A program made the position numbers and the translations under genes. Positions 38,544 through 47,705 of a stretch of 64,000 nucleotides of DNA are shown piece after piece (the first letter of the stretch is position 1; each line of letters opens with the position of its first letter). The stretch spans positions 1-64,000 of the forward strand of contig CAIRNS010000001.1 of assembly GCA_903880015.1 (NCBI GenBank), given 5' to 3'. The notes under the pieces are model-generated. The model was not told where the DNA came from and did no database searches. It saw only the letters and a list, made by a program, of their open reading frames with translations. The DNA comes from an uncultured Elusimicrobia bacterium. GTDB lineage: Bacteria > Elusimicrobiota > Endomicrobiia > Endomicrobiales > CAIRNS01.

Positions 38544-39331
38544 TCCACGCAACTGCCATTATACATCCCACGGCAAAATTAGCTAATACTGTCGATATCG
38601 GTCCTTATGCGGTTATCGGTGAAAACTCTATTATCGGAGCGGGTACTTCCATTGGTGCGCATGCAATAGTGGAATTCGCGGAAATCGGCACAAACTGCAA
38701 AATTTTCAGTCATGCCGCTGTGGGGACTGCCCCTCAGGACCTTAAATATAAAAATGAATCAACAAAAATAATTATCGGCAATAATTGTATGATTCGGGAA
38801 TTTACCACACTCAACCGCGGCACCAGCGCGACCGGCAAGACCGTCATTGGTTCTGATTGCCTGTTTATGGCGTATTCTCATGTTGCTCATGATTGCCATA
38901 TCGGCAACGGCGTCGTTATAGCCAATGTCGGAACCATAGCGGGACATGTTGAGATTGGCGACGGAGCATTTATGGGCGGCATCGTGGCAATTCATCAGTT
39001 TACCCGCATCGGAAAGCTTGCGATGCTTGCCGGTGGTTCAATGATATCTCAGGATATTCTTCCTTTTTGCCAGGCGCAGGGAAATCGCGCTCGGTTAGTC
39101 GGACTTAATCTGGTGGGGATGAAACGCCGGGGATTTTCTAAAGAGATTATGGAAGAGATTAAATCCGCCTACCGGACGCTTTTCCTTTCCGGAATTCAGA
39201 TGGAAGAAGCATTGGATCAGATTGACGAAACCAGCCCGTGTGTCGAAGTTAAAGAAATGCTAGATTTTGTACATGCATCAAAACGTGGGATTGCCCGGCC
39301 ATCGCGCAAAGAACAGGAAGAAGAAATTTAA
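38540..39331 (+). CDS. lpxA: UDP-GlcNAc (or UDP-GlcNAc3N) acyltransferase
   Basis: 263 residues of left-handed beta helix plus C-terminal helices (RRGFSKEIMEEIKSAYRTLF). The catalytic H117 (SHVAHD) aligns with E. coli H125. The position equivalent to E. coli G173, the acyl-chain ruler, is Gly165, which in E. coli gives 14-carbon selectivity. The position equivalent to E. coli E200 is Val192. With GnnA/GnnB encoded nearby it may use UDP-GlcNAc3N, as reported for enzymes of Leptospira and Acidithiobacillus; this cannot be proved from sequence. ATGA overlap with lpxC-fabZ. Confidence 0.94.
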   Translation: MIHATAIIHPTAKLANTVDIGPYAVIGENSIIGAGTSIGAHAIVEFAEIGTNCKIFSHAAVGTAPQDLKYKNESTKIIIGNNCMIREFTTLNRGTSATGKTVIGSDCLFMAYSHVAHDCHIGNGVVIANVGTIAGHVEIGDGAFMGGIVAIHQFTRIGKLAMLAGGSMISQDILPFCQAQGNRARLVGLNLVGMKRRGFSKEIMEEIKSAYRTLFLSGIQMEEALDQIDETSPCVEVKEMLDFVHASKRGIARPSRKEQEEEI

Positions 39332-39342
39332 GAGGTACATTC

Positions 39343-40143
39343 GTGCAGAGAATCGGATTAATAGCGGGCAACGGACGATTCCCGTTTTTGGTTGCTGAGC
39401 AGATAAAAAAGAATGGTGACCAGGTTGTTGTGCTGGCTATCAAAGAAGAAACTGATCCTGCCATTGAAAAGATTGCCGATACGATACACTGGCTGAATTT
39501 GGGACAGTTACAGAAACTCATTGACCTTTTGCATGCTGAAAAAGCCAACACCGTTATCATGTCGGGGCAAGTAAAGCATGTTCAGATATTTAAAGACCTT
39601 TCGCTTGACTGGCGCGCCATTAAACTTATGGGAGCGCTCATCAACAAGAAAACGGATACCATCCTCGGCAGAATCGCCGATGAACTGGCAAAAGAAGGCA
39701 TTACCTTGTTGCCGTCGCATACATATCTCACTGATCTTATGGCAGATAAAGGGATCATGGCTGGGATTAAACCTTCAAAAACCGAACTCGCAGACATAGA
39801 GTTTGGTTTTCGTATTGCTAAAGAGATTGCACGGCTTGATATCGGGCAAACAGTCGTTGTCAAAGACCGATCGATTGTCGCTGTTGAGTCGGTTGAAGGC
39901 ACCAATGAATGCATTAAACGGGCGGCTGGACTCGCCGGCGACAATGTTATCGCAATCAAGGTTGCTAAACCGAACCAGGACTGGCGTTTTGATGTGCCGG
40001 TAATAGGCATGGATACGATAACATTGCTTTCAGAAACCCATTCACGGTTGATTGCTGTTGAGGCGGGCGCGACATTGATGCTTGATAAACAGAACATGAT
40101 TGAGCAGGCAAAAGCGATGTCTGTCACCATAGTCGGCGTATAA
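39343..40143 (+). CDS. lpxI: UDP-2,3-diacylglucosamine pyrophosphatase LpxI
   Basis: 266 residues from a GTG at 39343 (MQRIGLIAGNGRFPFLVAEQ). This N-terminal signature and the C-terminal DWRFDVPVIGMDTI are typical of LpxI, which hydrolyses UDP-2,3-diacylglucosamine to lipid X by attack on the alpha phosphate. LpxI replaces the unrelated LpxH in alpha-proteobacteria and various other phyla. It sits in the expected place after lpxA. Confidence 0.93.
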   Translation: MQRIGLIAGNGRFPFLVAEQIKKNGDQVVVLAIKEETDPAIEKIADTIHWLNLGQLQKLIDLLHAEKANTVIMSGQVKHVQIFKDLSLDWRAIKLMGALINKKTDTILGRIADELAKEGITLLPSHTYLTDLMADKGIMAGIKPSKTELADIEFGFRIAKEIARLDIGQTVVVKDRSIVAVESVEGTNECIKRAAGLAGDNVIAIKVAKPNQDWRFDVPVIGMDTITLLSETHSRLIAVEAGATLMLDKQNMIEQAKAMSVTIVGV

Positions 40144-40158
40144 TATAGAGGGGATTGC

Positions 40159-41304
40159 ATGAAGAAAACTTTGACCAGAAAACATACTGATACTCCCCAG
40201 AACCGTAGGATTATACCTCTGGTTCATCCCGTACTTGGGAAAGAAGAAAAGAATATTGTTGCGAAGATTATTGATTCCGGCATTATCGCCAGCGGTTCAT
40301 ATGTGGAGACATTTGAAACACAGTTTGCCCGTTATTGTGGCGCTGCGCACGGCATTGCCGTTTCCAATGGCACGACGGCGTTGCATGCCGCTCTGTTAGC
40401 TTGCAGTGTTAAGCCCGGCGACAAAGTGTTGACGACGCCCTTTAGTTTTATTGCTACGGCGAACAGCATTCTGCATTGCGGTGCCATTCCCGTGTTCGCT
40501 GACATTGACCCTGCCACTTACAATCTTTCACCCGCGGACGCTGAACGGGTATTGCGCCGTGAAAAAAATATTAAAGCCATTATGGTTGTGCATCTCTATG
40601 GATTGCCGGCAGATATGGATGCATTTACTAAACTTAGCAAAAAGCACGGTTGTGCACTGATAGAAGATTGCGCACAGGCGCACGGAGCGCAATGGCGGAA
40701 ACGAACAGTCGGCTCAATCGGGGATGCTGCGGCATTTTCGTTTTACGCGACAAAAAATGCGACCACGGGTGAAGGTGGAGTAGTGTTAACCAACGACAAT
40801 GCGATTGCCGCACGAGTCCGCCAAATAATAAATCACGGCCGCGACGGACATGCAACGCACACTATCCTCGGATTTAATTATCGATTGACCAATATAGCCG
40901 CCGGCATCGGTATTGCCCAGATTAAGCAGTTGCCCCGCTGGACACAGAAACGCCGTGCGAACGCCCGCTTCCTGACTAATCAACTCAAGGGTATTTCAAC
41001 TCTTATTACTCCGGTTGAACCGCCGAACACAACGCCTGCCTATCATCAATACACTGTACGGGTGCCTGCCGGCGTCCGTGATGCATTCATGACACATCTG
41101 CATTCCCGCGGCATCGGATGCGGAGTTTATTATGCTACGCCTATTCATCAGCAACCGCTGTATGCGGGATTAGGGTATAAAGCAGGGATATGCCCGGTAG
41201 CCGAGCAAGCGGCACGAGAGGTTGTTTCTTTACCCGTCCATCCCTTACTGACCGCGCGTGATTTGCGCGCAATCGTCGCTGCCGTTAATGAATTTTTTAA
41301 ATAA
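40159..41304 (+). CDS. gnnB: DegT/DnrJ/EryC1-family sugar aminotransferase, probable GnnB
   Basis: 381 residues, PLP fold type I. PLP lysine K199 (SFYATKNATTGEGG), PLP-binding D170 (IEDCAQAHGA) and the N-terminal SGSYVETFETQFARYCG are all family hallmarks. Sugar nucleotide aminotransferases of this type work on 3- or 4-keto sugars. The gene lies between lpxI and lpxB next to a Gfo/Idh/MocA dehydrogenase. This is the arrangement of gnnA/gnnB in Acidithiobacillus, whose products make UDP-2,3-diamino-2,3-dideoxyglucose. The gnnB name is inferred from context; QdtB- or WlbC-type roles are alternatives. Confidence 0.75.
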   Translation: MKKTLTRKHTDTPQNRRIIPLVHPVLGKEEKNIVAKIIDSGIIASGSYVETFETQFARYCGAAHGIAVSNGTTALHAALLACSVKPGDKVLTTPFSFIATANSILHCGAIPVFADIDPATYNLSPADAERVLRREKNIKAIMVVHLYGLPADMDAFTKLSKKHGCALIEDCAQAHGAQWRKRTVGSIGDAAAFSFYATKNATTGEGGVVLTNDNAIAARVRQIINHGRDGHATHTILGFNYRLTNIAAGIGIAQIKQLPRWTQKRRANARFLTNQLKGISTLITPVEPPNTTPAYHQYTVRVPAGVRDAFMTHLHSRGIGCGVYYATPIHQQPLYAGLGYKAGICPVAEQAAREVVSLPVHPLLTARDLRAIVAAVNEFFK

Positions 41305-42236
41305 TGAACAAAATTAAGACCGTTGTCATCGGCGTTGGATCCCTGGGTCAGCATCATGCGCGGATCATGGCAACACATCCCAATTCTGAACTGGTGGGGA
41401 TAGTTGATCCTGATGCAAAACGGCGTGATAAAATAGCTGCCCCGTATCATATTCCTACTTTCGGTACCGCCCACGAAATTATAGGTTTAACGCAAGCCGC
41501 CATCATTGCAGTCCCGACGCCTCTTCATTATCCTATTGCAAAAGAACTCCTTCAAGCGGGCATCCATTGTCTCGTTGAAAAACCATTTACCTCGACCGTG
41601 TCTGAAGCGGAAGAGCTTATTGTCATTGCGCGCGACAACAATCTGGTGCTTCAGGTAGGGCATGTTGAACGCTTTAATCCTGCGGTTACCGCCGCAGTCC
41701 CGTTTATATCAAATCCCCTGTTTATTGAAGTTAACCGTCTCGGACCCTACGACCCCCGGACAAGTCACATTGGCGTCGTTCTGGATTTAATGATACATGA
41801 TTTGGATATACTGCTGGCGCTGGTAAATGATACCGTAGTCGGGCTTGAAGCACACGGCGCAAAAGTGCTGTCTGAACACGAAGATATTGTGAAAGTCCGT
41901 ATAAAATTCGCCAAGGGGTGTGTTGCGGATGTTTCAGCGTCCCGGGTTTCTCTGGAAAAATACCGCAAGATACGCATTTTCCAAAACGATTGTTATATAT
42001 CGGTTGATTATGCGGGTAAAAGCCTCAAAGTTTATCGCAAGAAAACTCCTGTGGTAAAAGGATTAAATGATATCGAAATTATTAAACCAAAGCTCCGCGA
42101 TGTTGAACCGCTTTATGGAGAAGCGGAGCATTTTCTGCATTGTATATCTGAAGGCAAAAAACCGATGGTGTCGGGTGAACACGGGCGAGATGCCATCGAA
42201 CTGGCTTTTGAAATATTACGCAGTTTGAACTTATGA
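41304..42236 (+). CDS. gnnA: Gfo/Idh/MocA-family sugar nucleotide dehydrogenase, probable GnnA
   Basis: 310 residues. N-terminal NAD-binding Rossmann motif (VGVGSLGQHHARIM), the family E92-K93-P94 motif (VEKPFTSTVSEA), and GHVERFNPAV. In Acidithiobacillus ferrooxidans GnnA oxidises the 3-hydroxyl of UDP-GlcNAc to a ketone that GnnB then aminates. It shares one base with gnnB and overlaps lpxB by 4 bases, so it belongs to the lipid A operon. Role inferred from context plus family. Confidence 0.75.
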   Translation: MNKIKTVVIGVGSLGQHHARIMATHPNSELVGIVDPDAKRRDKIAAPYHIPTFGTAHEIIGLTQAAIIAVPTPLHYPIAKELLQAGIHCLVEKPFTSTVSEAEELIVIARDNNLVLQVGHVERFNPAVTAAVPFISNPLFIEVNRLGPYDPRTSHIGVVLDLMIHDLDILLALVNDTVVGLEAHGAKVLSEHEDIVKVRIKFAKGCVADVSASRVSLEKYRKIRIFQNDCYISVDYAGKSLKVYRKKTPVVKGLNDIEIIKPKLRDVEPLYGEAEHFLHCISEGKKPMVSGEHGRDAIELAFEILRSLNL

Positions 42237-43324
42237 GCAAGCATATCTGCATTGTTGCAGGCGACATGTCGGGTGATACCCACGCGGCCGCTGTATCGAC
42301 AGCTCTAAAAAAGGCCGACAATCAGGTGATTATCAGTGCGCTGGGGGGCACCCGCCTTGCAGTGGCGGCTGACGATTTTCTCGGCAACATAGTAGAACTC
42401 AACGCCTTCGGATTTTTTGCACCGGTTAAGCTATTTTTTACACTGCGCCGGATATTTAACACCGTTCTTTTAAAACACTGGTCAGCGGTCAAACCGGATG
42501 CGGTTATATTGGTCGACTACTATGGATTTAATATCCATGTCGCCCGTGCCGCTCACGAACGGAATATCCCGGTATATTATTACATCAGTCCGCAGGTTTG
42601 GGCGTCACGGCCGGGCCGTATTGCTCAACTAAAGAAATATGTGACGCGCATGCTGGTTATCCTTCCATTTGAGAAGGCGCTCTACGAGTCGCATGGCATA
42701 CCCGTAACCTGCATGGGACATCCTCTGCTTGATTCGATTCCCCTGCCTGATTCATTACCGACTGATCCTCCGGTCATCGGGCTTTTTCCGGGTAGTCGCC
42801 GTTCTTATTTTATGCGTCATGTCCCGATATTGCTGGCAGCAACCGAGTTGATAAAACAGCATATCCCGAATGCAAAATTCATGTTTTTTGTAGTACCGTC
42901 GCTGGTCAACCAATGTCAAAAACTGCCTTTTCCCGTTATCTCAGAGGACGGGGAATTTATCGAACGAAGGAAGTTGACGGTTGCGATAACTACATCAGGA
43001 ACAGTCAGTTTGGAAAATACGTTACTGGGTATTCCCATGGTTGTTCTGTACCGCTTGTCCTGGTTTAACTATGTCATTGCCAGGATGCTGGTGAAAATTC
43101 CATATATCACGATGGCGAATATTCTGGCTCAGCGGGAAATTGTGCCGGAATACATACAACGCCGGGCGACCCCTGAGAATATCGCCGACGGCGTGATTAC
43201 TCTTTTAAGCGATGGAAAAGCTTTGAGTCGATCGAGGGAGTCATTGCTTACTGTCCGTCAACAACTAGGGCAACCGGGCGTATCAGTCCGCGTTGCACAA
43301 CTTATTGTGGAGAATATTTCATGA
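42233..43324 (+). CDS. lpxB: Lipid A disaccharide synthase
   Basis: 363 residues, GT-B fold (family GT19). N-terminal VAGDMSGDTHAA and the middle YYISPQVWASRPGRI motif are the LpxB hallmarks, followed by GHPLLD and a C-terminal nucleotide-binding half (LFPGSRRSYF, TTSGTVSLENTL). It joins UDP-diacylglucosamine with lipid X. It overlaps gnnA and msbA by four bases each. The lipid A kinase (lpxK) and Kdo transferase (waaA) are not in this window. Confidence 0.95.
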   Translation: MSKHICIVAGDMSGDTHAAAVSTALKKADNQVIISALGGTRLAVAADDFLGNIVELNAFGFFAPVKLFFTLRRIFNTVLLKHWSAVKPDAVILVDYYGFNIHVARAAHERNIPVYYYISPQVWASRPGRIAQLKKYVTRMLVILPFEKALYESHGIPVTCMGHPLLDSIPLPDSLPTDPPVIGLFPGSRRSYFMRHVPILLAATELIKQHIPNAKFMFFVVPSLVNQCQKLPFPVISEDGEFIERRKLTVAITTSGTVSLENTLLGIPMVVLYRLSWFNYVIARMLVKIPYITMANILAQREIVPEYIQRRATPENIADGVITLLSDGKALSRSRESLLTVRQQLGQPGVSVRVAQLIVENIS

Positions 43325-45039
43325 ACATATACACCCGCCTTATAATGTATCTTAAACCGCATAAAAAGCGTTTTGCCCTTGCTATGCTCTGTATGGCTAT
43401 ATTTTCCGCGCTGACCGGCGCCACCATGTGGCTGATTAAAAATATTTTCGACAAGATATTTATCGCCCGCGACATGCATATGCTCTATATCGTCACGCTC
43501 ATTATACCGGTCTTTTTTCTGATTAAAGGCATTGCCGGATACGGACAGAACTATTTGTTGTCCTATATTACACAGAATGTTGTCCGCAAAATCCGCAACG
43601 AATTATATGAGAAGCTCATCGGACTTTCACATGTGTTTTATGTTAACAATTCGACCGCGCGACTTATGGCACGGGTAACCAACGATGTCATGGCGCTCCA
43701 AAACGCCCTGTTTCGCGTACCGCCCAGCATTATCCGCGACGGATTGACGGTAATCGTCATGATCGGCGTGCTGTTCTACCTGCACTGGAAATTCGCTTTT
43801 ATTGCACTGGTTATGTTCCCTCTGGCAAGTTTACCGTTAATACAATTTGCGCGTAAAATGCGCAGTGCCTCGCGGGAGGGACAAAAACAGATGGGTGAAG
43901 TATATGCGTCCCTCCAGGAAACATTATCAGGATTCAGCATTATCAAAGCGTTTATGCAGGAAGAAACTGAAATCGGGCGATTCCACAAAGAAAATGACAA
44001 GTATTATGAGACACAGCAAAGATTCATCAGAGTTGATGCGCGTTCCAGCCCAATCATGGAATTTATGGGGTCGCTTGCAGTAGCTTTTATACTCTGGTAC
44101 GGCGGCAAGGATGTCATTAACGGCGTATGGACATCGGGTTCATTTGTCGCATTTTTGACTGCGGCATTTTCCTTATATCAACCGATAAAGAACTTTTCAC
44201 AAACAAATTCATTGATTCAGCAGGCATTAGCGGGAACAGAACGGATATTTGAGATACTCGACGAAAAACCAAGCATCGTTGACCGCGCTTCTGCTGTCTC
44301 CCTGCAGCAATTCAAGCATACAATCGTTTATAACGATGTTTCTTTCCATTATCCCGAAAAGGTCAACGTTCTGTTGCATATATCGCTTGCCATCAAGGCG
44401 GGGGATATTGTTGCGTTTGTCGGGCCTTCCGGTTCCGGGAAGACATCCATGGCTAACCTCTTACTGCGGTTTTACGATGTGAACGAGGGAACCATTACCA
44501 TCGACGGTGTTGATATCCGTGATGTGCATTTGCAATCGCTGCGGTCACTCATCGGAATTGTTCCGCAAGAGACCGTTTTGTTTAATGAAACGGTAAAGTA
44601 TAACATTGCCTACGGCATGCGTTCGGCTACTGACGCGGAGATTATTGCCGCCGCAACAGCTGCCAACGCCCATCAGTTCATCAGCCGCATGCCGCAGGGG
44701 TATGACACGATGATCGGTGAACGGGGCATGAAGCTCTCAGGCGGGGAACGCCAACGCCTCTCCATAGCCAGAGCTATCTTAAAGAATCCACCTATTCTTA
44801 TACTCGATGAAGCAACCAGCGCGTTGGATGCCGAATCAGAGCAGTTAGTGCAATCAGCCATCGAAAATTTGATGGTCAACCGCACGGTTCTTATGATAGC
44901 GCATCGTTTGGCGACAGTTCGCAAAGCTGACCGTATTATTGTCTTGGACCGCGGTCAGATCATTGAGCAGGGGACACACAAGGATTTGGTCGGCCAAGAA
45001 GGCATATACAGCCGCTTACACAATCTGCAGCTGTTGTAA
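43321..45039 (+). CDS. msbA: Lipid A/lipid exporting ABC transporter MsbA
   Basis: 572 residues, a half-size ABC exporter with six membrane helices (residues about 15-300) and an ATPase domain. Walker A GPSGSGKTS, Q-loop GIVPQETVLFNETV, signature LSGGERQRLSIARA, Walker B ILILDEATSALD, H-loop IAHRLATV. It flips lipid A-core across the inner membrane. Its place right after lpxB supports the substrate. Other half-size exporters look alike, but the context is decisive. Confidence 0.93.
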   Translation: MNIYTRLIMYLKPHKKRFALAMLCMAIFSALTGATMWLIKNIFDKIFIARDMHMLYIVTLIIPVFFLIKGIAGYGQNYLLSYITQNVVRKIRNELYEKLIGLSHVFYVNNSTARLMARVTNDVMALQNALFRVPPSIIRDGLTVIVMIGVLFYLHWKFAFIALVMFPLASLPLIQFARKMRSASREGQKQMGEVYASLQETLSGFSIIKAFMQEETEIGRFHKENDKYYETQQRFIRVDARSSPIMEFMGSLAVAFILWYGGKDVINGVWTSGSFVAFLTAAFSLYQPIKNFSQTNSLIQQALAGTERIFEILDEKPSIVDRASAVSLQQFKHTIVYNDVSFHYPEKVNVLLHISLAIKAGDIVAFVGPSGSGKTSMANLLLRFYDVNEGTITIDGVDIRDVHLQSLRSLIGIVPQETVLFNETVKYNIAYGMRSATDAEIIAAATAANAHQFISRMPQGYDTMIGERGMKLSGGERQRLSIARAILKNPPILILDEATSALDAESEQLVQSAIENLMVNRTVLMIAHRLATVRKADRIIVLDRGQIIEQGTHKDLVGQEGIYSRLHNLQLL

Positions 45040-45109
45040 CGCTTCTTTTTTCTATATTGGTGTCTGTCTTGATAGTGCTTGTCAATAAATGCCCAATAAG
45101 GATTTCTTA

Positions 45110-46141
45110 ATGAAAAAATGTTTATTGCTGGGTATCTGTTTGATTGGGTTTTCCATCTATGCTGACGGTGAAACTGCACCAACGAGATTTGATGCGTATA
45201 ACGGGATGGTGCCAGATGCGCGCGCTATAGCTATGGGGGAGTCGTTTGTTGCTGTGGGCAATACGCCCTCGATGGCTGTTTATAATCCGGCAGGGTTGGC
45301 CGGGATAACCGCCAATTTGTTCAGTATTACGCTTGAGGCAACGCGTCAGAGCGAATTGACTACTGATCAGATATTCAGCGGAGAAGCACTGCGTAACCGC
45401 AGTGTCCAGTTTTTAGCGCTCACCGGTCCGAAAGGTTCTTTATCATGGCGGCCGGTAAGCAATGAAACAACAAAAACGATGAATGGGGTTGATTGGATTG
45501 AAAATGAAGTGAAAATCAGTGCGCTGACCATCGCTGCCGCCCAGCAAAACTCGCCTTCAGCGGCAACTGGATTATCGTTATCATACCTGACGGGGACCAT
45601 CGCGCAGTCAAGTTTGACCGGTGGCGTTCCATTCATGAATCTTGCAGATGGTAGCGGAGCAAGCGCTGATTTTGGTTTTTTATGGACAATTTCTCCGCAG
45701 TTGCGCGCCGGATTGAATCTTAACAATATATTCGGCATGATGTGGTGGGATGATTACGGCAGTGAACAGTTACCTTTCAGCATTCGCGCCGGGTTTTCAT
45801 TTCAAGTCGCAGATTTCCTAATTTTCTCATCAGACTGGGAAAAGCGTTATTATCGCAAAGACCCCGATACTAATATCGGAAGAACGCCGGAAATCATCCA
45901 TTTCGGCATAGAACAATGGCTGGGGAAAATTCTGGCGTTGCGCGCAGGAACATTCAGTACCGACCTTAACAACAAAGAAGCCGTCCATGTCACGGCGGGA
46001 CTGGGATATTCTAGCGCTGGATATGCATTATCTCTTGCCGGCGAAAAATACCGGGTATCTCAAGCCGATGTGTATCGTTATGTATTTAGCTTAGATGCCC
46101 CGTTCGGGACAACCACTTCCGATCAAACTAATGCTCAATGA
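45110..46141 (+). CDS. PorV/FadL-like outer-membrane beta-barrel protein
   Basis: 343 residues from the ATG at 45110 (AAGGA box at 45097-45101); an in-frame ATG 21 bases earlier is less likely. Signal peptide MKKCLLLGICLIGFSIYAD. The motif ARAIAMGESFVAVGNTPSMA, then VYNPAGLAGI, is the start of the PorV/UPF0164/FadL-like barrel group found in Bacteroidetes, Spirochaetes and candidate phyla. The rest alternates polar and hydrophobic strands, ending YVFSLDAPF. Substrate unknown. The last 11 bases overlap rel. Confidence 0.7.
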   Translation: MKKCLLLGICLIGFSIYADGETAPTRFDAYNGMVPDARAIAMGESFVAVGNTPSMAVYNPAGLAGITANLFSITLEATRQSELTTDQIFSGEALRNRSVQFLALTGPKGSLSWRPVSNETTKTMNGVDWIENEVKISALTIAAAQQNSPSAATGLSLSYLTGTIAQSSLTGGVPFMNLADGSGASADFGFLWTISPQLRAGLNLNNIFGMMWWDDYGSEQLPFSIRAGFSFQVADFLIFSSDWEKRYYRKDPDTNIGRTPEIIHFGIEQWLGKILALRAGTFSTDLNNKEAVHVTAGLGYSSAGYALSLAGEKYRVSQADVYRYVFSLDAPFGTTTSDQTNAQ

Positions 46142-47588
46142 ATTGATTGACGCTATTCATGCCTATCTGCCCGATGAAGATTGTACCCTTATAGAAAAAG
46201 CCTACCGATTTTCTTCACTGGCCCATACCAATCAGAAACGCGCATCCGGCGATACTTTTTTCACGCACTGTTTGTCCGTTGCCGAGATACTTGCCGGGAT
46301 TAAGATAGATACCGCAACTATCGCGGCAGCGCTATTACATGATGTGCTTGAAGACACCGCCATAACTCCCGCCCAGTTGACCGATGAATTCGGAACGGAA
46401 ATTACAACGCTGGTACAAGGCGTCACCAAAATCAGTTCGTATCATTTTGTCGACCAGGAAATGGCGCAGGCCGAGAACTGGCGCAAAATGCTCTTAGCAG
46501 TCACCCGCGACATACGCATCATATTAATAAAATTAGCCGACCGATTAAACAACATGAGAACCATCTCGTTTTTGCCGCCTGATAAGCAGAAACGCATCGC
46601 ACTGGAATCCATGAATCTCTATGCCCCTTTTGCCCAGCGACTGGGGATGTATCGCTGGAAAAGCGAACTGGAAGACCTGTCGTTTAATGTACTGCAACCG
46701 GATGAATACCGCTGTCTTCACGATGCATGGGAACAGCGGGAGGAGAGTCATGAACATCATCTTAAAGATTGGATTAAACTCCTCGAAGATGTTTTATCGC
46801 CCTACGAGATACCGTTTCGGCTTTCGGCGCGCCCTAAAAGCTTATACGGAATTTATAAAAAAATGGAACGACAGCACAAGGCATTTCCTGAGATACAGGA
46901 TTTGATCGGACTGCGTTTGATAACCGATACCGTCGCCAATTGTTACGCTTTACTGGGCCTGGTTCACACGCATTGGTCTCCGGTGGAAAATACATTTACG
47001 GATTATATAAGCGTTCCCAAAATTAATATGTACCAGTCCCTGCATACAAGCATCACGGGCCCGGGAAAAGTTCTTGCTGAAATTCAGATCAGGACGGAAG
47101 AAATGCACAAACGCTGCGAATACGGCATCGCGGCGCATTGGCGGTATAAAAACCACGGCGCGAAGATTGTCTCAGGGGTAACGACTGCTGAAGAAATCGA
47201 CCAAAAGCTTGACTGGCTTCGGCAAGTCCTGGAGTGGCAGGATGAATTGAAGGATCCCCAGGAATTCCTATCGGCAATAAAAACGGAATGCACTTTTGAA
47301 CAAGTCTTTGTATTTACACCGCAAGGGAAGGTAATTAAGCTGCCGGAGGGAGCTACCCCCGTTGATTTTGCCTACGCGGTCCACAGCGATATTGGTGATC
47401 ACTGTTTTGGGGCAAAAGTGGGGGACAAACTCGTCCCGCTTGACTATCATTTTCACAGCGGAGAAATCTGCGAGATTTTAACGCGCAAGAATGTTCACCC
47501 GACTAAGCACTGGCTTGAATTCGCCATTACCGCACAGGCACGCTCAAGGATTCGCAGGTTTTTAAGAGAGAATGAAGCGAAGGGATAA
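46131..47588 (+). CDS. rel: (p)ppGpp synthetase/hydrolase (Rel/SpoT), HD-synthetase-TGS form
   Basis: 485 residues from the ATG at 46131. The hydrolase HD domain keeps H46, H70-D71 and the E74-D75 pair (LLHDVLEDT) and KLADRLNNMRT. The synthetase domain (RPKSLYGIYKKM, YQSLHTSITGPGKVLAEIQI with the catalytic Glu) and a TGS domain (VFVFTPQGKVIKLPEGATPV) follow. The protein then ends, without the helical, zinc-finger/CC and ACT regions of full-length Rel/SpoT (over 700 residues). Both activities appear intact; the C-terminal regulatory part that senses the ribosome is missing. Overlaps the upstream gene by 11 bases. Confidence 0.92.
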   Translation: MLNELIDAIHAYLPDEDCTLIEKAYRFSSLAHTNQKRASGDTFFTHCLSVAEILAGIKIDTATIAAALLHDVLEDTAITPAQLTDEFGTEITTLVQGVTKISSYHFVDQEMAQAENWRKMLLAVTRDIRIILIKLADRLNNMRTISFLPPDKQKRIALESMNLYAPFAQRLGMYRWKSELEDLSFNVLQPDEYRCLHDAWEQREESHEHHLKDWIKLLEDVLSPYEIPFRLSARPKSLYGIYKKMERQHKAFPEIQDLIGLRLITDTVANCYALLGLVHTHWSPVENTFTDYISVPKINMYQSLHTSITGPGKVLAEIQIRTEEMHKRCEYGIAAHWRYKNHGAKIVSGVTTAEEIDQKLDWLRQVLEWQDELKDPQEFLSAIKTECTFEQVFVFTPQGKVIKLPEGATPVDFAYAVHSDIGDHCFGAKVGDKLVPLDYHFHSGEICEILTRKNVHPTKHWLEFAITAQARSRIRRFLRENEAKG

Positions 47589-47606
47589 TGATGGCATGTC
47601 AACGAT

Positions 47607-47626
47607 TCCCCGTGGTTACGCGGGGA
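47607..47626 (+). terminator. Possible weak terminator after rel
   Basis: CCCCGTG (47608-47614), loop GTTA, CGCGGGG (47619-47625), with an outer T-A pair: an eight-pair stem. The tail ATTGTTCG has only few T residues, so rho-independent termination is doubtful. The rest of 47589-47705 has no recognisable feature. Confidence 0.3.
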
Positions 47627-47705
47627 TTGTTCGCTACGATAATGACCATAACGCATCCAAAGGCGGAACTGAGAATATCGCGCAGGGGTTTAGAAAAAAA
47701 TGATA

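Noticed and set aside
39582-40160. 192-residue reading frame on the - strand inside lpxI
   Set aside because: Antisense shadow of lpxI with no family features; the + strand protein matches LpxI over its full length.
47608-47625. Hairpin as a certain rel terminator
   Set aside because: The stem is fair but the T tract is missing, so it is listed only as possible.
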